From the NCBI GenBank assembly GCA_964584805.1, contig CAZPAY010000003.1, forward strand, positions 1 to 64,000: a DNA stretch of 64,000 nt. The letters run 5' to 3'. Within the stretch, counting starts at the first letter, position 1; each line of letters begins with the position of its first letter. The translations under genes and the position numbers were made by a program. This DNA is from JABHIE01 sp964584805. GTDB taxonomy: Bacteria; Planctomycetota; UBA1135. Below the pieces are notes generated by a model, which saw only the letters and a program-made list of their open reading frames with translations, did no database searches and had not been told where the DNA came from. Below are positions 1-8,364 of this stretch, in pieces.

Positions 1-230
1 GGCTTCATCATCTCCATAGAGAACTGAATCTCAGATGTCTCAAGCCCAGAAATTGAAGCAGGGTTCCAGTGAATCGCACCGGAAGGGTCCAACGGCATTG
101 CAGTACCTGCACCCGCCATGGATTGGTTAACAGCACCTACACCATTCAGTGCGTGCCCAGTTTGTGCAACGGCCGGAGCCGAGAAGAGTGCAGCAAGAAG
201 TGCTGCGGTCAGGATGTGACGAGTTTTCAT
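1..230 (-). CDS. FadL/OMPP1-type outer membrane protein, N-terminal part only
   Basis: This reverse-strand gene starts at 230 and runs off the left edge, so only about 76 residues are present. It opens with a clear signal peptide (MKTRHILTAALLAALFSAPAVAQ). The mature N-terminus carries the FadL/TodX signature: a Gly/Ala-rich stretch (GVGAVNQSMAGAGTA), then a DPSGAIHWNPAS segment matching the family's D-x-S-x-x-x-x-NPA pattern. FadL proteins are outer-membrane barrels that let hydrophobic compounds such as long-chain fatty acids into the periplasm. A good Shine-Dalgarno (AGGAGA) lies just upstream of the ATG, supporting the start. The substrate cannot be told from this fragment. Confidence 0.75.
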   Translation of the reverse strand, partial: MKTRHILTAALLAALFSAPAVAQTGHALNGVGAVNQSMAGAGTAMPLDPSGAIHWNPASISGLETSEIQFSMEMMK

Positions 231-350
231 TTTATTTCTCCTGGGGCAAATTACCCCGTTGGAAACATCCTTAAATCGCAATCTCTATACCTATCAAGGT
301 CAATATATGGCGCGAACCATAAATAGGGCAGTCCATATCCCTTTCTGCTA

Positions 351-356
351 TATAAA
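351..356 (+). promoter_or_regulatory. Possible -10 element (TATAAA) 8 nt before the start at 365
   Basis: TATAAA ends 8 nt before the ATG at 365 and there is no Shine-Dalgarno, so the transcript could be leaderless. No clear -35 is visible. Confidence 0.3.
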
Positions 357-364
357 AGAGAACT

Positions 365-1570
365 ATGCTGCACCATTGCGGAAAACTGCAAGGAAAATGC
401 GGCATAATCAAGGCGATGCTTTTCCTCCTCCTCGCGTCGCTCGCCCTTGTGCCACAAGAAGACTCTGCTGACGATCTTTTTGCCGACAAGGGGTGCATCA
501 AATGTGACCATCGCGGTGTGGTGGATTGCGAAGCTCACAAGAAACACCTGAGCTTGGAAAAATCGAGCATCTACTGCACTGTCGCGGCTGCTTGCGATCA
601 TTGCCAAGGCGCTCTCACGACAGAATGCACGAAATGCGACGGTGGCCCAGAGTCATTAGCTATGTATGAGCGGCAAGGTCGCTTTGAAAACCGGGGTAAA
701 CAAGAGGACCCTTGCGAAGCTTATTTCAAGCGCGATATCGTCCGCGTCGAGGGTGAGCATTTCATCGTGCAAATTGACGCTCATAAACTCCGCAATGGAA
801 AAAAGAAAACCGATGCGCACTTTTTTGCCCACCTAATGCTGGAAGAGGCCGAAAAGGCTGCGACTCTTTTCGAAAAGCATTTCCCATCGGTGCGGTATTC
901 CGGCGAAAAGCCACGCATCTGGTTTTGGGGGAAAAACAAAGACAACTTAAATGCTCTGCAACAGGTTTTGCGCGTTTCTGGGTCTGGTGATTTTCGCTAC
1001 ATGGGCAACGCGCCGGTCAGCACCGCGCCCACCGACTCAAGCCATATGCAGCAAAAGGCGGTCCTCGTGGCGCAAAACGGCGTGCACTCAGCGATTCACC
1101 TGTTACTCAACAATGCAGAGGGCAACATTTGGCTCGGCAAGAAAAAGGCCGGCTGGTTCGATGCGGGGGCTGCTCATTGGTACGAGATCGAGCTTTTCAA
1201 CCACAATGCCAACTATTGCATTGACGAAATGCGGAAGAGCCCCAATTACAAGAATGGCCATTGGTACGCGCCCGTGCGCAAGCATCTTCAGCTAAAAAGT
1301 GACCCGATATTGCCAGCGATGCTGCGCAAAATGACGGGACAGCTCGAAGTCGAAGAGCACGCTTTTTCCTGGTCGCTTTACGATTGGCTCGTCCGCGCCC
1401 ACCCCGACAAAACCCTAGCTATGCTGCGTGCGCTCAAATCCAAAAAAACATCCCGCGCCGCTTTCCAAGAAATTTTCGGATGGAATGTCGCCCGCGTCGA
1501 GCAAGAATGGCGCGCTTGGGTTTTGGCCACCTACCCGAGCAAAGACCCCAAAACCCGTAAGAAACTTTGA
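365..1570 (+). CDS. Exported Cys-rich protein with degenerate metallopeptidase-like domain
   Basis: A 401-residue protein with a hydrophobic signal segment at about residues 18-30; translation may start at 365 or at the ATG at 416. After the signal lies a Cys-rich stretch (C44, C47, C55, C71, C77, C80, C88, C91) with CxxC spacings like a DnaJ-type zinc finger. The C-terminal half resembles the product of the gene at 5182-6456, which has an HEGLAHW zinc-binding motif. Here the matching segment reads DAGAAHW, with the first His and the catalytic Glu replaced (D266, A267) and only H271 kept. It is therefore probably a non-catalytic relative of that gluzincin-like family. The function is unknown. 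The stop overlaps the TTG start of the next gene, suggesting translational coupling. Confidence 0.7.
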   Translation: MLHHCGKLQGKCGIIKAMLFLLLASLALVPQEDSADDLFADKGCIKCDHRGVVDCEAHKKHLSLEKSSIYCTVAAACDHCQGALTTECTKCDGGPESLAMYERQGRFENRGKQEDPCEAYFKRDIVRVEGEHFIVQIDAHKLRNGKKKTDAHFFAHLMLEEAEKAATLFEKHFPSVRYSGEKPRIWFWGKNKDNLNALQQVLRVSGSGDFRYMGNAPVSTAPTDSSHMQQKAVLVAQNGVHSAIHLLLNNAEGNIWLGKKKAGWFDAGAAHWYEIELFNHNANYCIDEMRKSPNYKNGHWYAPVRKHLQLKSDPILPAMLRKMTGQLEVEEHAFSWSLYDWLVRAHPDKTLAMLRALKSKKTSRAAFQEIFGWNVARVEQEWRAWVLATYPSKDPKTRKKL

Positions 1571-2661
1571 TTCGCATCCTCACCCTTTTTGCATTAATCG
1601 CAAGTGCATTGCCTGCGCAAGAAACGGCAACTTCATCCCTTGCCCTCACCACCAGAGAATCGCCACGCTACGACCTCGTGCTGGCTATCAGCGTTGACGG
1701 CCTGCGCTCAGATGCTCTGCTCGCAGGTGGCTCAGAGGAGTTACCTCATTTCTATCGCTTGATGAATGAGGGCGTCGGCACGCTCAATGCACGCACCGAT
1801 CCGGATTTCCAAGTCACTTTGCCCAACCACACAAGCATGCTCACGGGCCGGCATGTGACCGCTGGCGCGACTGCGCACAACTGGACGGGTAACTCTCTCG
1901 CACCCGAAGGCACACAACTGCTCTTGCCCGATAGTAAGCCGATGCCTGGCATGTTTGACGACTGCGCCACAGAGGGCATCCGCACGGCCCTATTTGCCGG
2001 AAAACCGAAATTTGCGCTTTTCAACGATTCTTGGCACCCCAGCCTCTTCATGGTTGCGCCATGCGAGAAAGAAGAGGATGTCATTGGACAGCAGAATCTG
2101 TTGACTCACAACTTGCTGATGCAATTTGACTCTATGCTCAACTCGCCACTTGAGCAGCACAAACGCAACTTAATCTTCCTGCACTACCTGGGCCCAGATG
2201 TGGCTGGGCATATGCATCATTGGAATTTAACCAACGGCTCTGCCTATCGATTGTCGGTGCAGGAAGTCGATCGACAGTTGGGCAAAATCTTCAAATGGCT
2301 TGATGCCCACCCTGAGATTCGCAATCGCACTGCGATTTTGCTCACCTCTGACCACGGCGGCGGCTCACCGGCCAACAACCACCACGGCAACCCACGCATG
2401 TGGATTAACTACATCATTCCATTTTTGACTTGGTGTGGAGACGCCGCCAAGGTTGGAACATTGCGGAATAATGATTTATATGCAATTAATGCAAAAGTTA
2501 GAAAAGACCCTTCCCTGAGCAACCCTCACGGCATAGCAAGTGGCTTGCCGCCTATTCGCAATGGCGAAATCGCAAACCTTGCGCGCATGCTCATGGGCTT
2601 ACCTTCAGTCAAAGGCTCAACCCTGAATTTCGATCAAGGTTTGCGCATTCACCCCAACTAG
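1567..2661 (+). CDS. Alkaline phosphatase superfamily (nucleotide pyrophosphatase/phosphodiesterase-like)
   Basis: A 364-residue exported hydrolase. The start is TTG at 1567, overlapping the previous stop; this gives a good signal peptide (IRILTLFALIASALPAQ). The family hallmarks are visible: VDGLRSDAL near the N-terminus supplies the first metal-binding Asp, VTLPNHTSMLTGRH holds the nucleophile Thr, and TSDHGGG supplies a later metal-binding Asp-His. A further His in HHGNPR may complete the site. Such enzymes cleave phosphodiester or pyrophosphate bonds in the periplasm. The substrate is not evident. Glycerol kinase follows after 7 nt, so the pair could release and then capture glycerol from phosphoglycerol compounds; that link is inference. 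Confidence 0.8.
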   Translation: MIRILTLFALIASALPAQETATSSLALTTRESPRYDLVLAISVDGLRSDALLAGGSEELPHFYRLMNEGVGTLNARTDPDFQVTLPNHTSMLTGRHVTAGATAHNWTGNSLAPEGTQLLLPDSKPMPGMFDDCATEGIRTALFAGKPKFALFNDSWHPSLFMVAPCEKEEDVIGQQNLLTHNLLMQFDSMLNSPLEQHKRNLIFLHYLGPDVAGHMHHWNLTNGSAYRLSVQEVDRQLGKIFKWLDAHPEIRNRTAILLTSDHGGGSPANNHHGNPRMWINYIIPFLTWCGDAAKVGTLRNNDLYAINAKVRKDPSLSNPHGIASGLPPIRNGEIANLARMLMGLPSVKGSTLNFDQGLRIHPN

Positions 2662-2668
2662 CAATGCC

Positions 2669-4180
2669 ATGAGCAAACGCCTCCTCGCACTCGACCAAGG
2701 CACGACCTCAACCCGGGCTATATTGTTTGAGGCCGACGGCACAACGGTGGCTGTAGCCCAGCAAGAATTTCAGCAGCATTACCCGCAAGATGGCTGGGTC
2801 GAACATGACCCTGTCGACATCTGGCAAGACAGTCTTTCCGTTTTGCGCGAAGTCCTTGAGCGCGGGAAAACTGCCGCAAAAGATGTGGCCGCACTTGGCA
2901 TTACGAATCAACGCGAGACCACGCTTTTATGGGATCGTGAAACAGGAGAGCCGTTACACAACGCCATTGTCTGGCAAGACCGACGCACGGCAGAATCATG
3001 TGATTCTATGCGTTCAGAGGGGTTTGAGCCTCATTTCCAAAATCGCACGGGCCTTCTACTCGACCCATATTTTTCCGGCACAAAATTAAACTGGTTGCTC
3101 GAAAATATCCCCAGTGCGCGCGAAAGAGCGGAATCTGGACAACTTGCATTTGGCACGATCGACACCTTCTTGCTTTGGCGGCTTACGGCAGGTGGTGCAG
3201 CGCCTCGAGCTGGCGCGGCGCCTCTGCATGCAACCGACACAACAAATGCATCACGCACCTTGATGTATGACTTGCACGACGGTAATTGGTCAAGTGATTT
3301 ATGCGAGCGACTCGACATCCCAATGAGCGTGTTGCCCGAGATTCGAAATAGTTCCGGCGACTTCGGCAGTACGCACGCAGATCTTTTCGGGGCGCCCATT
3401 CCAATTAAAGCCATCCTCGGCGATCAACAGGCCGCGCTTGCCGGGCAAGCCTGCTTAAAGCCCGGGCAAATGAAAGCCACTTTCGGCACCGGCTGCTTCA
3501 CTCTTTTTCATACGGGCAAGCACATTTTAAAGTCGAAAAACCGCCTCCTAACAACTGTAGCAAGTCGACGCAACAATCAGGATCAATTCGCACTCGAAGG
3601 CTCTATCTTTCATGCGGGAACGGTAATCCAATGGCTGCGTGATGGCCTGGGTCTTTTTCAAAATACTGCCCAAACCGCTGCTCTCGCTGAAACGGCTTCT
3701 CCAGAAAGGCGCCTTTATCTCGTGCCAGCCTTTACTGGACTTGGCGCACCCCACTGGGCACCTCATGCACGCGGAGCCATCCATGGCATTACGCGTGACG
3801 CAACGGCAGCCGACTTGGTTCGCGCCGGTCTCGAAGCGGCGGCATTTCAAACGGCCGATTTACTTGACGCGCAAGTGGCAGACGGGGCAAGCTTGCCAAA
3901 TATTTTGCGCATTGACGGCGGCATGGCCGCCAACGATTGGTTTGCACAAGCTCTGGCTGACATCACCGGCGTAACCGTCGAGCGGCCAAGCAACCTTGAA
4001 ACCACCGCCTGGGGCGCAGCCGCATTCGCGGGCCTCGCAAGCGGGGTGCATAAAAATACTCGTCTTTTGTGCAACAACTGGCGCGCAAATGGTCGTTTCA
4101 AGCCGACAATGTGCCGCGATGAAGCGGAAAACCGCCGAAATGGCTGGTCTCAGGCCGTCCGCAAAGTGTTGGTGGAATAA
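2669..4180 (+). CDS. glpK: Glycerol kinase
   Basis: A 503-residue cytoplasmic FGGY-family kinase that phosphorylates glycerol to sn-glycerol 3-phosphate with ATP. It starts LALDQGTTSTRAI, the classic phosphate-1 motif of glycerol kinase. It contains NQRETT and WQDRRT substrate-binding segments, ILGDQQAALAGQ, FGTGCF in the nucleotide-binding half, and IDGGMAANDWFAQ near the C-terminus. The length matches the family. A small Ala/Gly/Pro-rich insertion follows LLWRLT at about residue 175. It sits 7 nt after the phosphodiesterase-like gene, probably in one operon. No glpF or glpD is nearby. Confidence 0.95.
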   Translation: MSKRLLALDQGTTSTRAILFEADGTTVAVAQQEFQQHYPQDGWVEHDPVDIWQDSLSVLREVLERGKTAAKDVAALGITNQRETTLLWDRETGEPLHNAIVWQDRRTAESCDSMRSEGFEPHFQNRTGLLLDPYFSGTKLNWLLENIPSARERAESGQLAFGTIDTFLLWRLTAGGAAPRAGAAPLHATDTTNASRTLMYDLHDGNWSSDLCERLDIPMSVLPEIRNSSGDFGSTHADLFGAPIPIKAILGDQQAALAGQACLKPGQMKATFGTGCFTLFHTGKHILKSKNRLLTTVASRRNNQDQFALEGSIFHAGTVIQWLRDGLGLFQNTAQTAALAETASPERRLYLVPAFTGLGAPHWAPHARGAIHGITRDATAADLVRAGLEAAAFQTADLLDAQVADGASLPNILRIDGGMAANDWFAQALADITGVTVERPSNLETTAWGAAAFAGLASGVHKNTRLLCNNWRANGRFKPTMCRDEAENRRNGWSQAVRKVLVE

Positions 4181-4244
4181 CTGCAGCTGCCAGTTAGAGA
4201 CATAGAAAACTCAAATAAAAGGGTAATTCCCCTGAATATTGCCC

Positions 4245-4250
4245 CATAAT
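4245..4250 (+). promoter_or_regulatory. Possible -10 element (CATAAT) just before the start at 4257
   Basis: CATAAT ends 6 nt before the ATG at 4257 and no Shine-Dalgarno is present, which fits a leaderless transcript. The -35 region is not convincing. Confidence 0.3.
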
Positions 4251-4256
4251 GAGTGC

Positions 4257-5228
4257 ATGAGATTTTCCTCCCTCGTCCTCTCTGCCTTGGCTGTGGCCGC
4301 ACTCTCTGCGACCGCTTCAGCCACGCCTCAATGATGCCCCGCTCCTACTTACCAGGGTCCTGGTGATACAAGCGCTCCTGGCGGAGGCGGTGCTCCCGCT
4401 CCCGCCGCTCCTGCGGCTCCCGGCGCTCCGGGTGGTTCAACCGGTGGTGCTCCCGCTGCCCCAGCTGGTCCAGTCGGTCCCGCTACCGGTGGCGGCTCTG
4501 CCCCGCGCCTGCATGTCGTCCATGGCAAAACTTCGAAGAAAATTCTCCAGATGCCTTGGGACTACCCCGTCTTCCACAAGCCTCAGGAAAAAGATTCGCC
4601 CACGAGTGGAACGGTTGCTTCTGGGCCACGCGAGGCTTTACCACGCGAGCGTGCTTACGCTGAAATTTCTGGCGGTGATTTAAGGCCTCTATTGATACTT
4701 AGAGAGTGTGAAACTTGCAATGGTACCGATGATGCCTTGCTTTCAAAAGGCAATGATAATCAACGCACTTTCTTGATGGCTCGATGGTTTCATTGTGTAA
4801 AGCTACCTACGCACATCACCGAGGTTGACCACCCTTTCCACGCTTTGTTTGCCGACAAACACCCGCCCCATCTCTTTGTCAGTGATTACGACGGCTCCAA
4901 TGCAATTCCACTCAAAGGTGATCAATCACGCAGCGAGTTGTGGGCGGCCATGGACTCAGTCCTTGAGCGCTCTTACAAAAAGAGTCCGCAAAAAGCCCTT
5001 CGCGAATTGAACAAAATCATTTCGCAATACGATCGCTGGGATGCCGACGAAAAGCGCTTGCTTGAGCAAATTGATGCAGAAATCGAAAGGAAGGGTCCAA
5101 AATCTTCTAAACTGAAGAAGTTAAACAAAAGTCTAAACGCAGTGCGTCTCAAGAAAGAGAGGGTCACTGAGAAAGAAAAGAATGTTTCCGAACTCATCCT
5201 TACCGTTAAGCCGAAAGCTACTGAGTAA
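4257..5228 (+). CDS. Exported thioredoxin-like protein with in-frame UGA (candidate selenoprotein)
   Basis: Reading from the ATG at 4257 gives a typical signal peptide (MRFSSLVLSALAVAALSA...), then an in-frame TGA at codon 26 (4332-4334), then TGC (Cys) and the same frame open to 5228. The TGA falls just after the predicted cleavage site, giving a mature start TPQ-[UGA]-CPAP. Next come a long Ala/Pro/Gly-rich linker (about residues 35-80) and a thioredoxin-like domain with a CETC redox motif (C151, C154) and a probable cis-Pro near P204 in PPHLFVSD. A charged coiled-coil tail ends the protein. No sense start with a ribosome site lies between the TGA and the next in-frame ATG (4551), and starting there would lose the signal peptide. 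UGA could encode selenocysteine, which would suit a redox protein; a nonsense mutation or base-call error is the alternative. The 3' end overlaps the next gene by 47 nt. Confidence 0.6.
4332..4366 (+). promoter_or_regulatory. In-frame UGA plus downstream hairpin: candidate bacterial SECIS element
   Basis: The TGA at 4332-4334 is followed by a 7-bp stem: 4349-4355 (TTACCAG) pairs with 4360-4366 (CTGGTGA, one G-U pair). The tetraloop is GGTC at 4356-4359. The loop begins 21 nt after the UGA. Bacterial SECIS elements typically have a short stem, a G among the first loop bases and a loop about 16-37 nt from the UGA. The E. coli fdhF element, as I recall it, has GGUC in its loop at 18 nt, one codon closer. 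The match could be chance in a GC-rich, repetitive linker. Confidence 0.4.
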
Positions 5229-6456
5229 ACCCTCTAGTTTTCGCTTCCAACTCGGCCTGCTGGTTTGTCTTTTGACGAGCTTGCAGGCCGAGCCTCTATT
5301 TGCTTCCCAAGACAAGACAGATGTAATTGGGCCTGACCCCTATACAGAAGAAGACCCTGCTCTCATGGAAGCGGCTGGCATCGTTTCCTTCGCACCATTC
5401 GCTTTTATCGGGCAACAGAAGACCGAAAAAATCGAATTGGTATTGGGCAACATCGAACTTCTTTGGGTAGAAACAGAGCATTTCCGCATTGGTTCTTCAC
5501 TCCCAAAGACATCGCTTGGCGCGAGCCAAAAAGACAAAAAGGCGATGCTTCAAGAAATCAAAGAGCTACGCAAGTTGTTGCCCAACATTCCGAAAAAGCC
5601 AAAGAAGCTTGACCCTTGGCTGCGCGTACACCTCTATGCCAGCCGTCTCGAAAAACTTTACCAAGACATTTCCAACCGTCTTGATGTGCCGCCTGGTTAT
5701 TGGCCAACGGCTCCCGCCCAGCTTCCTGGAAACGAATACCGTGGTGAAGGGCCCTATCTAGGCATGCAGGACAAATTCACGATTCTGCTACTCGAAAAGC
5801 AAAGCGGCATTTCGCGCTTCGGATCTGCCTTCGCCGGTACCGACCCCAAAGGCCCGCTTGCATGGTGTTTCGGAAAAGAGGGCACACTCTTCTTCGGGAC
5901 GGCCTGCGAAGAAGCGGAAAAGACTTTTTACAACGATGCCTTAATGCACGCCCATGTTACTTTTCATGTGACACGCAACATTATTGGTGGCATTAAGCAT
6001 TATGGCTTTAACCCCCCATTTTGGTGGCATGAGGGGCTGGCACATTGGTATGCCAGGCGTGTCAATCCAGACTCCAACAATTTTTCAAAAGTAAACGATG
6101 GCGATGTCGACCTCCGCGATGAAACCAACTGGGAGCCCAAAATCCGTGCTCGCGTTAAACACAAGTACTTCCCCACAGCAGAGCAACTCATCACTCGCGA
6201 AGACTGGACAGGAGTCACTTTCACGGAGACCATGATGATGTGGTCCCGCGTCGACTACCTCATGTCTTTAGGCGATGCAGGCTTCTCCACTTTCATGCTC
6301 GGCGTTTCAGGCCGCATTAACGATGAGATTAACCCAAGCCACGCAACCATGGTCAACGCCCAAAGCAAGCTCCTCGATAAAGCGTGGCGATTGAGCTATA
6401 CAAGTTTTGACGAAAAGTGGGCCAAGTGGGTTTTGAAAAACTACTCAAAAAGATAA
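5182..6456 (+). CDS. Exported HExxH metallopeptidase-like protein
   Basis: A 424-residue protein. The start at 5182 lies inside the end of the previous gene (47-nt overlap) and gives a Lys/Arg-rich n-region followed by a hydrophobic segment (FQLGLLVCLLTSLQAEPLFA), a plausible signal peptide. The catalytic-type motif WWHEGLAHWYARR contains an HExxH zinc site (H283, E284, H287), as in gluzincins of the MA clan. A later Glu (about 20-60 residues on) would be the third ligand, but I cannot fix which. The 365-1570 protein is a relative with the motif lost. The two flank the glycerol kinase and thioredoxin-like genes. The natural substrate is unknown. Confidence 0.75.
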   Translation: MFPNSSLPLSRKLLSKPSSFRFQLGLLVCLLTSLQAEPLFASQDKTDVIGPDPYTEEDPALMEAAGIVSFAPFAFIGQQKTEKIELVLGNIELLWVETEHFRIGSSLPKTSLGASQKDKKAMLQEIKELRKLLPNIPKKPKKLDPWLRVHLYASRLEKLYQDISNRLDVPPGYWPTAPAQLPGNEYRGEGPYLGMQDKFTILLLEKQSGISRFGSAFAGTDPKGPLAWCFGKEGTLFFGTACEEAEKTFYNDALMHAHVTFHVTRNIIGGIKHYGFNPPFWWHEGLAHWYARRVNPDSNNFSKVNDGDVDLRDETNWEPKIRARVKHKYFPTAEQLITREDWTGVTFTETMMMWSRVDYLMSLGDAGFSTFMLGVSGRINDEINPSHATMVNAQSKLLDKAWRLSYTSFDEKWAKWVLKNYSKR

Positions 6457-6485
6457 GAGAACAATACGCGCTTTGATTGCGTTGT

Positions 6486-6665
6486 ATGATTAAGCTCCAC
6501 ACCCTATTACGGGACAAAAATACCATGTTGTCAATACTACTCACCTGCCTAATCGCTGCTCCCGCTCAGCAATCCACACCAGAACTCTGCATTGAAGTCG
6601 CTCCGCCGTGGCGTGGGTTGGGTCGCAAATCAAATGCCTTCGGAAGTCCGCGAGCGCTTCATTGA
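6486..6665 (+). other. Signal-peptide reading frame ahead of the metzincin gene, out of frame
   Basis: From ATG 6486 (or 6525) this frame encodes a good signal peptide (MLSILLTCLIAAPAQQSTPEL) and closes at 6665. The protease frame starting at 6592 lies one base over and has no signal of its own. A one-base indel or error at about 6580-6650 would join the two. It is probably the true 5' end of the next gene rather than a separate peptide. Confidence 0.5.
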
Positions 6666-8046
6666 GATGGACCTCAGCCTGCTTCAAGCGGCTAGCCTCG
6701 TCCCTGACGCAAAGCGCACGATTATCAACCTTTTCGACGATGTACGCCCGGTTGCTGTTTTTGAAAGTCAAAGCAAAGGAACAAATGGCGCATGGATCTG
6801 GACGGCACGCCTCGAAGGCGATGATGATGGTGATTTTGTTTTGGTTTCAACCAATGGCTCAGTGGCTGCGACACTGCGCTGGCAAGACAAGCTATACAAA
6901 ATTGACGGCACTCATCTTGGTGGGCATGTCGCTTGGGAATCCGACCAAACGGCTTACCCCGAATGTGCGACCGGCCTGGCTCAATCCGTACACTCTCATA
7001 AGAGCGAACGCGGGTCAAAAAACAGTTCAGTCCCTACTGCTGGAAACCCAGATATCGATGTCATGGTCGTTTACACGGCCGCGGCACGGGCTGCTCAAGG
7101 CGGCACAAATGCGATGAATTCACTTATCAACCTTGCTGTTACAGAAACGAATCAAGCTTACAGTGCGAGTCAGGTTGATCAAGAATTGATTTTGGTTCAC
7201 AGTGCCGAATTGTCAAATTACACTTCCAGCTCTGATTTTGGCACAGAGTTGGGCCGCCTCAAAAGCACAAACGATGGAAAGATGGATGAGGTGCATGACT
7301 GGCGAGAGCAATACGGCGCCGACTTGGTTTGTGAAATCGTTTCGGGTTCCCAATACTGTGGGATTGCTTACTTGATGACCAATGTATCGCATAGTTTTCG
7401 CTCGAGTGCTTTTTCCGTCGTCGCGCGCAGCTGCGCCACAGGCTATTACAGTTTTGGTCATGAACTAGGCCACAACATGGGCTCAACCCACGACCGCGGC
7501 AACGCTGGCTCTGGCGCTTACAGTTATTCTTTCGGTTTTCGCACAAGCAACAATCGCTATCGCACGATTATGGCCTACTCACCGGGCACGCGAATAAAGA
7601 AATTCTCCAACCCATATGTCACCCATTCCGGCTACGCCATGGGCGCAGTGAATTCTGAAGAAAACTGGCGATCGCTCAATAATGCAGCCAGCACCGTGGC
7701 GGGCTGGTATGACAGCGCCGGCGGTGGTGGCGAGCGCTACACCGTGACAAATCTCATTTCTGGGGGCACTGCCACGCTAACCGCCACAGAATGCACACTT
7801 CTTTCTGATGTGGTCTTCTGCTACTCACTTACTGGCCCTGGCCCGACCAATACCGCCTATGGGCAATTATTGATGAGTTCACCGATTCAGCACATGCCGC
7901 CCGTTGATGTCTTCGGAGACACCGCGACGACGCAAGCCCCTGTCCCACCAGGGCTTAGCGGAGTCACCGTCTGGACACAAGCTATTGAGCTTGGCTATTG
8001 GGGCACTAGTGAAGTGACCAATGGCATAGAAATCACAATCCAATAA
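6592..8046 (+). CDS. Metzincin (reprolysin/M12B-like) zinc metalloprotease
   Basis: The frame opens at TTG 6592 and encodes 484 residues. A pro-region (about residues 1-155) is followed by a catalytic domain beginning PDIDVMVVYTAAAR. The zinc site GHELGHNMGSTHD gives H290, E291, H294 and H300, the metzincin HExxHxxGxxH pattern. The Met-turn is probably the IMAYSPG segment about 30 residues later. Cys residues around the site suggest disulfides, consistent with secretion. The C-terminal 110 residues have no family I recognise. No signal peptide is in this frame, but one lies upstream in another (6486-6665), so the gene is likely frameshifted in this sequence or in nature. A strong terminator follows at 8083. 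Confidence 0.8.
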   Translation: MKSLRRGVGWVANQMPSEVRERFIEMDLSLLQAASLVPDAKRTIINLFDDVRPVAVFESQSKGTNGAWIWTARLEGDDDGDFVLVSTNGSVAATLRWQDKLYKIDGTHLGGHVAWESDQTAYPECATGLAQSVHSHKSERGSKNSSVPTAGNPDIDVMVVYTAAARAAQGGTNAMNSLINLAVTETNQAYSASQVDQELILVHSAELSNYTSSSDFGTELGRLKSTNDGKMDEVHDWREQYGADLVCEIVSGSQYCGIAYLMTNVSHSFRSSAFSVVARSCATGYYSFGHELGHNMGSTHDRGNAGSGAYSYSFGFRTSNNRYRTIMAYSPGTRIKKFSNPYVTHSGYAMGAVNSEENWRSLNNAASTVAGWYDSAGGGGERYTVTNLISGGTATLTATECTLLSDVVFCYSLTGPGPTNTAYGQLLMSSPIQHMPPVDVFGDTATTQAPVPPGLSGVTVWTQAIELGYWGTSEVTNGIEITIQ

Positions 8047-8082
8047 TCGTTGGCTCAGGGGCAGCAGCCGCCCCAAATGCTT

Positions 8083-8112
8083 ACGGGGCACTGACTTAGG
8101 TCAGTGCCCCGT
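8083..8112 (+). terminator. Strong Rho-independent terminator
   Basis: A perfect 13-bp stem (8083-8095 with 8100-8112) with a TTAG loop is followed shortly by TTTT. It ends the metzincin transcript. It lies between that gene and the oppositely oriented tRNA and may also stop the tRNA transcript, although no T-run is seen on that side. Confidence 0.85.
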
Positions 8113-8149
8113 GCTCGTTTTATGGCGAAAGCCACAACCTCAGAAAAGA

Positions 8150-8227
8150 TGGTCGGGGCGAGAAGATTCGAACTTCCGACCTCTGCAACCCCATTGCAGC
8201 GCGCTAGCCAGGCTGCGCTACGCCCCG
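8150..8227 (-). tRNA. tRNA-Pro (anticodon GGG)
   Basis: The reverse strand folds as a complete tRNA. The 7-bp acceptor stem is CGGGGCG/CGCCCCG. The D-arm is GCGC with an AGCCTGGCTA loop. The anticodon stem CTGCA/TGCAG encloses ATGGGGT, giving anticodon GGG. The T-arm has a TTCGAAT loop and a GGAAG/CTTCT stem. Discriminator A is followed by an encoded CCA. It would read CCC and CCU proline codons. Confidence 0.93.
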
Positions 8228-8364
8228 GACACCTTTCTGAACGGCTAAAAACCGCTCGTGAGGGCGCAAAGTGTACCCCCGCGCCCATTATTTCGAAAGA
8301 ATTTACTTAAGTGATGGATTCGTCATCCGCTGAAGGGGTGCGCCAAAAAACCGGCGCCAAATTG

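Noticed and set aside
251..607. Reverse frame over the start of the first peptidase-like gene
   Set aside because: Shadow of the real forward gene; no domain and no promoter.
4332..4334. UGA reassigned to a sense codon throughout the genome
   Set aside because: UGA ends other genes at their expected positions (for example rph at 17768 and the peptidase-like gene at 1570), so it is a normal stop here.
4370..4500. CRISPR or tandem repeat array
   Set aside because: The repeated look comes from Ala, Pro and Gly codons in a linker; there are no equal-length repeats and spacers.
4363..4683. A 106-codon frame in the Ala/Pro/Gly-rich stretch
   Set aside because: It is an out-of-frame reading of the GC-rich linker of the thioredoxin-like gene, with repetitive Leu/Pro content and no start signal.
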